Positions 1 through 8,815 of a stretch of 64,000 bases of DNA are shown in pieces; positions within the stretch are counted from its first letter, which is position 1; the number at the start of each line of letters is the position of its first letter. The DNA is from Terriglobia bacterium (lineage in GTDB: Bacteria; Acidobacteriota; Terriglobia; JAJPHL01). The notes under the pieces were generated by a model. It saw nothing but the letters and a program-made list of their open reading frames with translations. It had not been told where the DNA came from and ran no database searches. Made by a program: the position numbers and the translations under genes. Location of the stretch: positions 62,001 through 126,000 of the forward strand of contig JAJPHL010000021.1 in NCBI GenBank assembly GCA_021325275.1, given 5' to 3'.

Positions 1-39
1 TCGCTCACCCAACGTACACGATCGCTACGCCAACCCCAG

Positions 40-338
40 CTACCACTTCAGCAACTCGATTTGATCGGCGTTCACCACTTCCTTGTTGCGGAACAGCGCG
101 ATCAATAAGCCCAAGCCCACGGCGACCTCGGCGGCGGCGTCGGCGATGATGAAGATCGCGAAAGTCTGTCCGTGCACCGTGCCCCAATAGTGCGAAAACG
201 CCACCAGGTTGATGTTCACCGCGTTCAAAATCAGTTCCACCGACATCAGGATGATCACCATGTTGCGGCGTGTCAGCACGCCGAGCACGCCGATGGTCAT
301 CAGCGCCGTCGAGAGGAACAGGTAATTGGAAATCGGAA

Positions 339-342
<4 letters not shown>
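40..342 (-). CDS. nuoK: NADH-quinone oxidoreductase subunit K
   Basis: This is a 100-residue, three-helix membrane subunit of proton-pumping complex I, MrpC-like. The length is normal for NuoK. The second helix carries the conserved acidic stretch MSVELILNAVNINLVAF, whose Glu belongs to the proton channel, and a second Glu sits in the third helix (AAAEVAVGLGLLIAL). The start overlaps the nuoJ stop in an ATGA at 339-342, so it is translationally coupled. It is the last gene before the window edge; nuoL, M and N would be expected to follow to the left, which is inference. Confidence 0.96.
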
Positions 343-851
<509 letters not shown>

Positions 852-871
852 ATCGATCGTGCGTCCCGCGC

Positions 872-1333
872 TTATTCCTTGTACTGCGTCGGCCGCGGAC
901 CCTCTTCCAGCGCCTGGCGATCCCAAATCGCGCCCTCGCGCGAGTAATTAGCCATCTCGAAATCCTGCGTCAGTTCGAGCGCATCGGTGGGACAGGCGTC
1001 CTCGCACAATCCGCAGAACATGCAGCGCGAAATGTCATAGGTAAAATTCGTCAACGTCTTTTTGCCGGTCTTGCCGTCGGGGCCGCCGCGTTGCCAGCCC
1101 ACCACGATCAGGTTTTCCGGACACGCCAGCGCGCACAGGTCGCACGCGATGCACAACGTTTCGCCGTTTTCCGGATTGATGTTGAGACGCGGCGCGCCGC
1201 GATAGCGCTCCGACACGGGCGGCCGCTCTTTGGGATACTGCTCCGTGTAAATGTACTTGGGATTCTGATAACCGAAGGTCACCTTCATTCCTTCGATCAA
1301 ATCCACCAGGAACAGCTTGCGAAACAAACTCAT
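872..1333 (-). CDS. nuoI: NADH-quinone oxidoreductase subunit I (2x[4Fe-4S])
   Basis: This 153-residue ferredoxin-like subunit carries electrons from the peripheral arm toward the quinone site in complex I. Two canonical 4Fe-4S motifs are visible: C61-x2-C64-x2-C67-x3-C71-P (CIACDLCALACP) and C104-x2-C107-x2-C110-x3-C114-P (CMFCGLCEDACP). An N-terminal amphipathic segment (MSLFRKLFLVDLIEGMKVTF) docks onto NuoH in the family. The ATG at 1333 is preferred because it makes an ATGA overlap with the nuoH stop at 1330-1333; the longer open frame to 1420 reads inside nuoH. Confidence 0.96.
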   Translation of the reverse strand: MSLFRKLFLVDLIEGMKVTFGYQNPKYIYTEQYPKERPPVSERYRGAPRLNINPENGETLCIACDLCALACPENLIVVGWQRGGPDGKTGKKTLTNFTYDISRCMFCGLCEDACPTDALELTQDFEMANYSREGAIWDRQALEEGPRPTQYKE

Positions 1334-2520
1334 TTGGCACTCCAGTATTGCATTTTCACGAGGATCAACACGCCCGTTACCAGCAGATTCGCCATGCCGA
1401 GCGGGATCATCCACTTCCACCCGAGCTGCATCAGTTGGTCATAGCGATAACGCGGGAACGTGAAGCGGGCCCACATGAACATATAAATCATCACTGCGAC
1501 TTTGAACAAAAACCAGAAAGGACCCGAGACGTAATCGATCACCATGGGCACGCCGAAAGCCAGGCCCACAGCGATAATAGCGGCGCCCAACACGCCCATG
1601 CCGATCTTATTGGCGGCGCTCAATTGCTTTCCGGCGAGGTACAAACAACCCGCGCCGACGCCCACCAACATCACCGCCGGCGCCCAATCGAGAAAGTTCA
1701 GCCACGCGACATTCGGAAACGGCCGCAGCCATCCGCCGAAGAACAGCGTCGTGGCGATGGAACACACCACAAAAATGTTCGAATACTCGGCCAGGAAATA
1801 AAGCGCCCAGCGAAAGCCGCTGTATTCGGTCATGAATCCGGCGACCAGTTCCGACTCCGCTTCCGGCATGTCGAACGGCGCGCGATTGGTTTCCGCCATC
1901 GCCGCGACTAGGTAAATGAAAAATCCGATCGGCTGATAGAAGATGAACCACACGCCCGATGCTTGCTGGTGCTTGACGATGTTCACCATGTCCAAGCTGC
2001 CGGCCACCATCACTGCGGCCACAACCGCAAATCCCATGGCGACTTCGTAGCTGACCAGTTGCGCGGTGGATCGCAACGCGCCCAATAAAGGGTAGCTGCT
2101 GTTCGACGCCCATCCGCCCAGCATGATGCCCAGCACACCGATCGACGTCATCGCCAGAATAAAGATGACGCCGACATTCAACTCGGCCACAAAATAGCGC
2201 TGGCTGAACGGCAGCACGGCAAACGCTGTGAGCGCCGTGAGCACGGGAATCACCGGCGCGAACCAGAAGACCCACTTATCCACCCGAGCGGGGATGATGT
2301 CTTCTTTGATGAGCAGCTTTAGGGCGTCGGCGATCGGTTGCAGCAATCCGTGCGGACCGACGCGCATGGGGCCGAGACGCACTTGCATGTCGGCCATCAC
2401 CTTGCGCTCCATCAGCACAATGTAGCCCGATACGAGCGGCCACACGGCCACCACGAGACCCATGATGATGTACGGCTTGGCGATGGTCAACCAGTCCAGG
2501 ATTTGCGCGGTCGAAGGCAT
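1330..2520 (-). CDS. nuoH: NADH-quinone oxidoreductase subunit H
   Basis: This 396-residue membrane subunit (ND1) forms the quinone-access channel of complex I. It shows about eight hydrophobic helices and the family signatures LMERKVMADMQVRLGPMRVG near the N-terminus and AETNRAPFDMPEAESELVAG in the loop lining the quinone tunnel. It is longer than the usual 320-350 residues because of a hydrophobic insertion around residues 285-325 (GVGAGCLYLAG to FGVPMVIDYV). It follows nuoD by 32 nt and is coupled to nuoI. In most acidobacterial and proteobacterial operons nuoEFG would lie between nuoD and nuoH; here they are missing. Confidence 0.96.
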   Translation of the reverse strand: MPSTAQILDWLTIAKPYIIMGLVVAVWPLVSGYIVLMERKVMADMQVRLGPMRVGPHGLLQPIADALKLLIKEDIIPARVDKWVFWFAPVIPVLTALTAFAVLPFSQRYFVAELNVGVIFILAMTSIGVLGIMLGGWASNSSYPLLGALRSTAQLVSYEVAMGFAVVAAVMVAGSLDMVNIVKHQQASGVWFIFYQPIGFFIYLVAAMAETNRAPFDMPEAESELVAGFMTEYSGFRWALYFLAEYSNIFVVCSIATTLFFGGWLRPFPNVAWLNFLDWAPAVMLVGVGAGCLYLAGKQLSAANKIGMGVLGAAIIAVGLAFGVPMVIDYVSGPFWFLFKVAVMIYMFMWARFTFPRYRYDQLMQLGWKWMIPLGMANLLVTGVLILVKMQYWSAK

Positions 2521-2552
2521 TGTTTGACAGGAGTGTCTGTTTAGTTTCGAGC

Positions 2553-3698
2553 TTAGCGATCCACTTCTCCCAACACGATATCGATGGTTCCAATCACCGC
2601 GACCACGTCCGCCACCAAGTGTCCGCGAATCATGATGTCGAGCGCGCTCAAGTTCACGAACGAGGGCGGACGCACGCGCACGCGATACGGCTGCGTGCTG
2701 TTGTCGCTGACCACAAGATATCCCAATTCTCCCTTGGGCGCTTCAATGGAATGATAAATCTCCCCCACCGGCGGCTTGATCACTTTGGGAATTTTCGCCA
2801 TGATCGGCCCATCGGGAATTTTCGCGACGGCTTGCTTGATGATCCGCACCGCTTGGCGCATTTCTTCCATGCGCACGATGTAGCGATCGAACGTGTCGCC
2901 GTTCTGTCCCGTCGGAATATCGAACTCGAAATCGGGATAGCAGCAATACGGCATCGCCTTGCGAATATCCCACTTGACGCCGGAACCGCGCAGCACCGGT
3001 CCCGTGACGCCGTACTGAATGCAATCCTCCGCGCTGATCACGCCGATTCCCTTGGTGCGCTGCAGCCAAATGCGATTTCCGGTGAGCAGCGTTTCGTACT
3101 CGTCGACTTTGTGCAGGAAGTCGTCGCAGAAAACGTTCACCTGTTTCTCAAAGCCGTCGTACGTTTCGTACTGCAATCCACCGATGCGGAACGAGTGCGT
3201 GGTCAAGCGCGCGCCGCAATAGTTCTCGAAAATCTTCAGGATTTCCTCGCGTTCGCGGAAGCAATAGAACAGCGGCGTGAGGGCGCCGATATCAAGCGCG
3301 TGCGTGCCGAGCCACAACAAGTGGCTGGCGATGCGATTCAGTTCGGTGAGAATCACGCGAACGTACTGGGCGCGCGGCGGCGCCACCACGCTCATGATTT
3401 TTTCGATCGCTTCGCAGTAACCGAGGCTGTTCGACACCGCCGCGGCGTAATCCATGCGGTCGACGTAAGGATTGAACTGGACGTAGGTGCGGTTCTCGGC
3501 GATTTTCTCCACGCCGCGATGCAAGTAGCCGATCACGCACTCGCTGCCGATGATTTTCTCGCCGTCCAGGCGCAACACCACGCGCAACACGCCGTGCGTG
3601 GAGGGATGCTGCGGCCCCATGTTGATGACGATCTCGTTGGAGTCGAGAAACGTGTGGTCTTCCGGATGCGGGCGATAAACGGTTTCGGCTTCGGTCAT
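2553..3698 (-). CDS. nuoD: NADH-quinone oxidoreductase subunit D (49 kDa)
   Basis: This 381-residue peripheral-arm subunit forms the quinone reduction pocket with NuoB. Visible signatures are [20 protein letters not shown], the quinone-pocket loop [34 protein letters not shown], and the C-terminal [24 protein letters not shown] ending (shown only as a landmark at residues about 350-375). The length is normal for the stand-alone NuoD, not the NuoCD fusion. It begins 3 nt after nuoC. The opposite strand carries a long open frame, which I treat as a composition artefact. Confidence 0.96.
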   Translation of the reverse strand: MTEAETVYRPHPEDHTFLDSNEIVINMGPQHPSTHGVLRVVLRLDGEKIIGSECVIGYLHRGVEKIAENRTYVQFNPYVDRMDYAAAVSNSLGYCEAIEKIMSVVAPPRAQYVRVILTELNRIASHLLWLGTHALDIGALTPLFYCFREREEILKIFENYCGARLTTHSFRIGGLQYETYDGFEKQVNVFCDDFLHKVDEYETLLTGNRIWLQRTKGIGVISAEDCIQYGVTGPVLRGSGVKWDIRKAMPYCCYPDFEFDIPTGQNGDTFDRYIVRMEEMRQAVRIIKQAVAKIPDGPIMAKIPKVIKPPVGEIYHSIEAPKGELGYLVVSDNSTQPYRVRVRPPSFVNLSALDIMIRGHLVADVVAVIGTIDIVLGEVDR

Positions 3699-3701
3699 TG
3701 C

Positions 3702-4367
3702 TTATTGGCCACTTTCGATGTTCAGGTTCTCGCGCACCCACTGATCGTCCTGCGTGAGGATGTGATGATCCTTGCGCAGCGGAAATCCCTGCCAGCCTTC
3801 CGGCAAAAGGATGCGGCGGAGATCGGGATGTCCGGCGAAGTTGATGCCGAACATGTCGTACGCTTCGCGCTCCAGCCAATTGGCGGTCTTCCAAACGTTC
3901 ACCGCGGTGGAAATCGATTCGTTCTCGGCGACGGGCGCCTTCAAGCGCAGGCGCTCATTGCGCGGGAACGAATAAAGCTGGTAGACCACTTCAAAGCGCT
4001 TCTCTTTTTTCGGATAGTCGACCGCGGTGAGATCGGCCAGCATGTCGAACTTCTGGTCGTCGCGCAAGTAGAAGCAGATTTCCTCGATGCGCGTGGCGTC
4101 GACGAGGAAATAATTTTGTCCCAGGAACGTGGACGCTTCCAGAATCGCCGCGCCAAAGCGATTTTTCATGTGCGTGACGAGATCGCCTTCCCACGGCGCC
4201 GGCGCCACGGGCGGGGCTTTCGGGGGCGCGGCGGGTTTCGGCGCGGCCGCTTCAGCTTTCGGAGCCTCCGGCTTGACCGCAGCTTCGGCCTTCGGGGCTT
4301 CGGCTTTGGGCGCTTCTGGCTTCGCAGCTTCGGGTTTCGGAGCCTCTGGCTTGATCTCGTCCGGCAT
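3702..4367 (-). CDS. nuoC: NADH-quinone oxidoreductase subunit C with Lys/Pro/Ala-rich N-terminal extension
   Basis: This 221-residue peripheral-arm subunit (30 kDa) contacts NuoD. The conserved core starts near residue 60 (HMKNRFGAAILEASTFLGQN) and contains the NuoC signature WLEREAYDMFGINFAGHPDL and PLRKDH near the C-terminus. Residues 1-58 are an unusual low-complexity extension of KPEAP and KAEAP repeats that ordinary NuoC proteins lack. It is the first gene of this transcription unit: upstream lies the divergently read alcohol dehydrogenase, so nuoA and nuoB are not in their usual place. The start ATG at 4367 is preceded by GAGAG and AAGAAG, so the ribosome site is only moderate. Confidence 0.93.
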   Translation of the reverse strand: MPDEIKPEAPKPEAAKPEAPKAEAPKAEAAVKPEAPKAEAAAPKPAAPPKAPPVAPAPWEGDLVTHMKNRFGAAILEASTFLGQNYFLVDATRIEEICFYLRDDQKFDMLADLTAVDYPKKEKRFEVVYQLYSFPRNERLRLKAPVAENESISTAVNVWKTANWLEREAYDMFGINFAGHPDLRRILLPEGWQGFPLRKDHHILTQDDQWVRENLNIESGQ

Positions 4368-4476
4368 CTTCTTAAGTATCTCTCAAACGGCAAGGGTTGG
4401 CGAGGATTCCGCCGATTCGCAAGAAGGATATTTCTAACACAAACCGGAAGGCTCAAGCAACGCGAAAGTCACAGTG

Positions 4477-4482
4477 TATAAT
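4477..4482 (+). promoter_or_regulatory. -10 box TATAAT just before the alcohol dehydrogenase start
   Basis: A perfect TATAAT lies 11 nt before the ATG at 4494. No good -35 is seen 16-18 nt upstream. The initiation point would fall about 5 nt before the start codon, giving an almost leaderless mRNA, and no Shine-Dalgarno sequence fits. The same arrangement recurs at several genes in the window. Confidence 0.5.
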
Positions 4483-4493
4483 CGCGGCATCTC

Positions 4494-5525
4494 ATGCAAG
4501 CTCTTCTACTGACCGAATACAAACATCTGGAAATCGCCGACATGCCCACGCCCGCGCCCGCCGCGGACGAATTACTGATCCGTGTGCGCGCGTGCGGCAT
4601 TTGCGGCTCCGATATTCACGGCTACGACGGCAGTTCGGGACGGCGCATTCCGCCGCTGGTGATGGGTCACGAAGCGGCCGGAGTGGTCGCGGCCGTGGGC
4701 GCGGGCGTCACCGAATTTCGCGAAGGCGATCGCGTCACGATGGACTCCACCGTGTACTGCGGCGATTGCTTTTTCTGCCGACGCGGCGACGTGAACCTGT
4801 GCGACCGCCGCCAAGTGCTCGGCGTGTCCTGCGGCGACTACCGCCGTCACGGCGCGTTCGCGGAGTACGTGGTCGCGCCGGCGCGCATTTGTTATCGGCT
4901 GCCGGACGCGCTTCCATTCGAACACGCCGCGATGATCGAAGCGGTTTCGGTGGCCGTGCACGCCACGAATCTTACGCCGATCCGCTTGGGCGACTCCGCC
5001 GTAGTCGTGGGCGCGGGGATGATCGGATTGCTCGCCGTGCAGGCGCTGAAACGCGCGGGCTGCGGGCGGATTTTCGCCATTGACCTTGAGGACAATCGCC
5101 TGGAACTCGCGCGGCGCTTGGGCGCAACGGACACGGTGAACGCGCGCCAGAGCGATCCGGTGGAATTTGTGCGCGAGCGCACCGCGGGTCGCGGGGCGGA
5201 TGTGGCGATGGAAGTGGTCGGCGCGACCGAGCCCGTGAAAACCGCGATCGCGGCATTGCGCAAGGGCGGCGCGTTGACGCTGGTGGGCAATCTCGCGCCA
5301 CAAATCGAATTTCCGCTGCAAGCGGTGGTGACGCGGCAGATTCGCGTGACGGGATCGTGCGCGTCCTGCGGCGAATATCCGCAGTGCATCGACATGATGG
5401 CGTCGGGCGCGATCGAAGTGGAGCCGCTGATCAGCGCGAAAGCCCCGCTCACCGAGGGCGCGGAGTGGTTCGCGCGTCTCTATGCGCGCGAGGGCAATTT
5501 GATGAAAGTAATTTTGCAGCCGTAG
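4494..5525 (+). CDS. zinc-dependent alcohol/polyol dehydrogenase (MDR family)
   Basis: This is a 343-residue medium-chain dehydrogenase/reductase that would oxidise an alcohol or polyol with NAD(P)+. The catalytic zinc motif CGICGSDIHGYDG, the GHEAAG motif and the structural-zinc cysteine cluster CGDCFFCRRGDVNLC are all present. The Rossmann nucleotide fold follows at about residue 165 (VVVGAGMIGLLAVQALKRAG), with an acidic residue after strand 2 (FAIDLEDNRL) that favours NAD+. Overall it resembles sorbitol or galactitol-1-phosphate dehydrogenases; the substrate cannot be fixed from sequence. It is divergent from nuoC and convergent, with only 2 nt between stop codons, with the next gene. Confidence 0.9.
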   Translation: MQALLLTEYKHLEIADMPTPAPAADELLIRVRACGICGSDIHGYDGSSGRRIPPLVMGHEAAGVVAAVGAGVTEFREGDRVTMDSTVYCGDCFFCRRGDVNLCDRRQVLGVSCGDYRRHGAFAEYVVAPARICYRLPDALPFEHAAMIEAVSVAVHATNLTPIRLGDSAVVVGAGMIGLLAVQALKRAGCGRIFAIDLEDNRLELARRLGATDTVNARQSDPVEFVRERTAGRGADVAMEVVGATEPVKTAIAALRKGGALTLVGNLAPQIEFPLQAVVTRQIRVTGSCASCGEYPQCIDMMASGAIEVEPLISAKAPLTEGAEWFARLYAREGNLMKVILQP

Positions 5526-5527
5526 CG

Positions 5528-6862
5528 TTACTGCGCCGGCTTCAGCACCAACCTGATCAGGGGCTGTTCCCTATCTAGTGTGAACTTGACCTGTGCGAAC
5601 CGCGAAGGCCGTGCCCGAAAGTCGCTTGCTCGCACCTCGTACTCGAATCCCTCAAGCACTTCGAACGAAAAACGGCCTGACGCGTCGGTCTTCACGCGGT
5701 TTTCGTTTTCTTCGGCAATGCTGCCGTCCGGAAGGGCCGTGAGCATGACCTCGGAATCCGCAACGGGTTGTCCGTCCACCGACAGAAGAACGCCGCTAAC
5801 AACTCTGCTGGAAGGCACGGCCGGCAACACGAAGTCGAAGCCCGAGTGGTCCGTCGAGTCTGCGACTTCGATGATCGACGCTTCCGACTCGGAACGAGCC
5901 TGAGGCCAATACATTTCCCGATACGGCATCTTCGTCGTTGGGAAGCGCATGAGATTCATCACAATCTTGTAGCGCCCGGGTTCGACCTCTGGAAAGGAAA
6001 ACTGGCCGTCATCGCCGGTGACCACGGCCCGCATGAACAATGGATTGCGAATCTCTTTGCCGTTGTGACTTTCAATCCGAATCAGCGTAAATGAGAGTCC
6101 GGATGGTCCGGGTGTGCCGTCTGCTTTGGCCACCCGTCCGCGAACCGTTGCTTGCCAACTCTTCCGCAGGACAATGTTCTGAACCGCGCAACCACGGGCC
6201 TCGACCTTCGTCTTTGGCGCCTCGTCAGGAAGTCCAAAGGTGAGCATGGTGAACCCTGGCTGGTTTGCGGCGACTGTGTATTCGCCGGGCTGAAGGTTGT
6301 TGAAGACGTAACGACCTTCAGAATCGGTTTGGGACGTGCGTTGTCCGCCCGTTCCGTTCAGAACGACGGCTACCCCGGCTAAGTCCTTCGAGGAACCGTT
6401 GTAGTCGTCTGATCGCGATCGTACTTGGCCGAAGATCGTCGAGGTCGGCGACGCTTTCGACAATCCGTCTAGAAACTTGAGATCTTCTTCAGCGTACTTG
6501 ACGCTTCGGCTGCGCGTACAGCCACGCGACGGGATTGGCCCGGCTTTCGGATCGCCATATGTGTACATGAGGTATTGCTCGCCCGTCTTTAGACTCGGTC
6601 CGTCGCACATGCCGTTGTCGAAAAGCGTCACTTCTTCGTCTTTGATGCCCTTATACGCTTTGTCTATGCGCATCCGGGCGCTCGCGACGAATTCGCCGTT
6701 ATATTCGAGAATGGAGGTTACGGTTCCCAAGAAGATAAGCGGGGAGTGCGAGAAAGCCTCGCATGGAGGCGGAGGCGGTGCGCACTCGCAAGCGCTGGCA
6801 GCAAGAGTCAGAATCGTCAACGCAAATGCAGTTTGGATGATACGTGCCCTGATTTTGGACAT
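5528..6862 (-). CDS. secreted carboxypeptidase-regulatory-like protein with Cys/Pro-rich N-terminus
   Basis: This 444-residue exported protein starts with a signal peptide (hydrophobic ALTILTLAASA, cleavage probably before CECAPPPPPC). Residues about 25-140 look like an NTR/TIMP-type domain: CxC at the mature N-terminus, a pair of Phe-rich strands (PLIFLGTVTSI), then further single cysteines. Three beta-sandwich modules of the carboxypeptidase-regulatory type follow, each with a turn such as TDSEGRYVFNNLQPGEYTV, GDDGQFSFPEVEPGRYKIV or TDASGRFSFEVLEGFEYEV. Function is unknown; such domains usually bind surface or matrix partners. A GAGG sits 6-9 nt before the ATG at 6862. The NTR assignment is inference from cysteine spacing. 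Confidence 0.75.
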   Translation of the reverse strand: MSKIRARIIQTAFALTILTLAASACECAPPPPPCEAFSHSPLIFLGTVTSILEYNGEFVASARMRIDKAYKGIKDEEVTLFDNGMCDGPSLKTGEQYLMYTYGDPKAGPIPSRGCTRSRSVKYAEEDLKFLDGLSKASPTSTIFGQVRSRSDDYNGSSKDLAGVAVVLNGTGGQRTSQTDSEGRYVFNNLQPGEYTVAANQPGFTMLTFGLPDEAPKTKVEARGCAVQNIVLRKSWQATVRGRVAKADGTPGPSGLSFTLIRIESHNGKEIRNPLFMRAVVTGDDGQFSFPEVEPGRYKIVMNLMRFPTTKMPYREMYWPQARSESEASIIEVADSTDHSGFDFVLPAVPSSRVVSGVLLSVDGQPVADSEVMLTALPDGSIAEENENRVKTDASGRFSFEVLEGFEYEVRASDFRARPSRFAQVKFTLDREQPLIRLVLKPAQ

Positions 6863-6885
6863 AGTGCCTCAATTTCCCGTCCGGC

Positions 6886-7494
6886 CTAGACGCGCTGAAA
6901 CGTTTGATCGGCCTGCAACAGTTTCAAAACGCCGCCGCGGATGTCGAACCACGCGCCATGCAGCTTCAAGTTTTTCCCGGCGACCCGCTCGGCGATCCAA
7001 GGAAACGTCAACAGATTCGCGAGCGATACCTTCACCACTTCCTGCTCGCAAGATTCGTCGCGCTCCGGCCCCGCCGCGACCTGCGACGCGCGCTCCAGCG
7101 CCGGCCGCGCCAGTTCCATCCACGGCGCGATGAAGTCGCGGCCCTTTTCCGGCGCGCCATTCAAAAGCGCTTGCACGCCGCCGCAGGAACTGTGACCCAG
7201 CACGATCAGGTCGCGCACTTCCAGCACGCGCACGCCGAACTCGAGCGCGGCGCTGGTGCCGTGATACGCATGGTCCGGCGCGTACGGCGGCACGAGATTC
7301 GCCACGTTACGCACCGTCAGCACCGTGCCGGGCGCGCTGTCGAAGATCATCGCGGGATCCACGCGGCTATCGACGCAGGCAATCACCAACGCTTGGGGAC
7401 GCTGTCCGTTTTCCGCCAGCGATTCAAACAACGCGCGATGCTCAACCCAGTTTTTCGAGCGAAAGCTGCGATACCCGGCGATCAGTTTTTCCAT
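6886..7494 (-). CDS. beta-class carbonic anhydrase
   Basis: This 202-residue enzyme interconverts CO2 and bicarbonate. The zinc ligands and catalytic dyad of the beta class are all visible: C40-x-D42-x-R44 (ACVDSRVDP) and H101-x2-C104 (LGHSSCGGVQALL). NVANLVPPY and YHGTSAALEFGV are the usual flanking motifs. The length matches cytosolic bacterial enzymes and there is no signal peptide. It is transcribed alone or leads into the secreted protein that begins 23 nt downstream. A TAGAAT box lies 7 nt before the start, suggesting a near-leaderless transcript. Confidence 0.94.
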   Translation of the reverse strand: MEKLIAGYRSFRSKNWVEHRALFESLAENGQRPQALVIACVDSRVDPAMIFDSAPGTVLTVRNVANLVPPYAPDHAYHGTSAALEFGVRVLEVRDLIVLGHSSCGGVQALLNGAPEKGRDFIAPWMELARPALERASQVAAGPERDESCEQEVVKVSLANLLTFPWIAERVAGKNLKLHGAWFDIRGGVLKLLQADQTFQRV

Positions 7495-7501
7495 TGCCGT
7501 T

Positions 7502-7507
7502 ATTCTA
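7502..7507 (-). promoter_or_regulatory. putative -10 box of the carbonic anhydrase gene
   Basis: Read on the minus strand this is TAGAAT, ending 7 nt before the ATG at 7494. No Shine-Dalgarno sequence lies between. It fits the recurrent short-leader pattern, but a matching -35 is not evident. Confidence 0.35.
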
Positions 7508-7657
7508 CGTCAACCGGCGCGAAGCCCTCGGGAACGCCCTAGCCAACAGCCGTAATAAATTACGCCGCGAATGTTCAGAAGTGATCTAGCCGATTCTTCG
7601 CGGCGAACCGTATTCTGACTTCAGACACCAGTCGTTCGCAAGAAATAGGGGGAACAT

Positions 7658-8719
7658 ATGAAGGCCTTCCTTTGGAAGCCACCGGTCGCGGTGGTGTGTC
7701 TTCTCGTCGTTCTTTCAGCGGTTTCGTTGGAAGCGCAGTTTCAATCAACCCGCGTTATGCCGTCGCCGGCGGGGCACTCCAGTTTCGCGGCGAATGATTC
7801 CGACCCCTCAGGCGCCCTGTCGACGGGCGCCGCCGGACTCGGCATCACCGGCCGCTTGATTCCCACGGCGTCTCGCGTGGAGGTTGATTTGTACAGGGAC
7901 GGAGCCCGGATCGGCAGCACGTACACTTCGTACGAAGGCGTCTTTCGCTTTCCACGTGAGGCGACCGACCGCCGATACGAAATCCACGTGGTGCTGGCCG
8001 ACGGCGACGAACTGAGCCAGGACGTGGAGTTCCAAGGATCGAGTGCCGCGCTGATCTACTTGAATCAGATGCAAACCGTGAGAGCGTCCAGCGGGCAGAG
8101 TCGCGCCGCTACGGGAACCGTCAGCGTGACGAATCTGATGGCTCCCAGCAAGGCTCAGCGCGAGTTGGCCAAAGGCGCCGAGTTGGCCGAGAAGAAAAAA
8201 TACGCCGAGGCTTTGTCCCATTTCCAAAACGCCGTGACGATTTATCCGAAGTATTCCGCTGCCTACAACGAAATCGGACGCGTCGACTTCCTCGAGAACA
8301 AGCTGCCGGATGCCCGCGATGCATTCCAGAAAGCCATCGAGATCGACCCGAAATGGCCGCTGCCGTACATCAATCTGGCGAAGTTACAGCTTCAGGAAAG
8401 AGACATCGCCGGCATGATGAAGACCGATGAGCGCGCGCTGGACCTGAATCCCTCGCTGAGCCTGCCGAATTTCTTCAACGCGGTGGGATTCTTCAGCATG
8501 GGGCGTCTCGACGACGCCGAGAAGTCCGCGCTGCTGGCCGAGCGCAACGACTCCGGGCAAACTCCGCAAATCCAATTACTGCTGGCGGACATCGATGAGG
8601 CGTGCGGCAATCTCGGCGAGGCGTTGCTGCGATACAAGGAGTACTTGAAGCGGAATCCGCGGTCTTCGAATGCCTCCGCGATCCTGGCTCATGTGTCCGA
8701 GCTGGAAACTGCCAAGTGA
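7658..8719 (+). CDS. secreted TPR protein with N-terminal beta-sandwich
   Basis: This 353-residue exported protein has a signal peptide (residues 1-27, VCLLVVLSAVSLEAQ). A beta-sandwich of the carboxypeptidase-regulatory type follows at about 60-135 (VDLYRDGARIGSTYTSYEGV). From about residue 165 there are four or five tetratricopeptide repeats, for example YAEALSHFQNAVTIYPKYSA and LPDARDAFQKAIEIDPKWPL. TPR arrays bind partner proteins, so a scaffold or adaptor in the periplasm or envelope is likely; no enzyme motif is seen. The start is well supported by AGGGGGAAC 4-10 nt upstream. It is convergent with the cytochrome gene. Confidence 0.85.
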   Translation: MKAFLWKPPVAVVCLLVVLSAVSLEAQFQSTRVMPSPAGHSSFAANDSDPSGALSTGAAGLGITGRLIPTASRVEVDLYRDGARIGSTYTSYEGVFRFPREATDRRYEIHVVLADGDELSQDVEFQGSSAALIYLNQMQTVRASSGQSRAATGTVSVTNLMAPSKAQRELAKGAELAEKKKYAEALSHFQNAVTIYPKYSAAYNEIGRVDFLENKLPDARDAFQKAIEIDPKWPLPYINLAKLQLQERDIAGMMKTDERALDLNPSLSLPNFFNAVGFFSMGRLDDAEKSALLAERNDSGQTPQIQLLLADIDEACGNLGEALLRYKEYLKRNPRSSNASAILAHVSELETAK

Positions 8720-8774
8720 GCGCGATCATGTCAGATGGTCGAGGGTAGCGCCCAGCGCGGCTGCGAGTCTCTTC

Positions 8775-8796
8775 AGCGTGGCGATTCCACCACGCT
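8775..8796. terminator. hairpin between convergent genes
   Basis: A 7-bp stem (AGCGTGG and its complement) with an 8-nt loop lies between the convergent TPR and cytochrome genes. It lacks a clear U-tract on either strand, so bidirectional terminator function is only a possibility. Confidence 0.25.
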
Positions 8797-8815
8797 TACT
8801 TTCAAAAGCACACTG

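Noticed and set aside
2520-4481. 653-codon open frame on the plus strand, antisense to nuoD and nuoC
   Set aside because: Its translation is Arg/His-rich with no domain pattern, while the opposite strand encodes clearly conserved complex I subunits. It is a by-product of GC-rich codon use.
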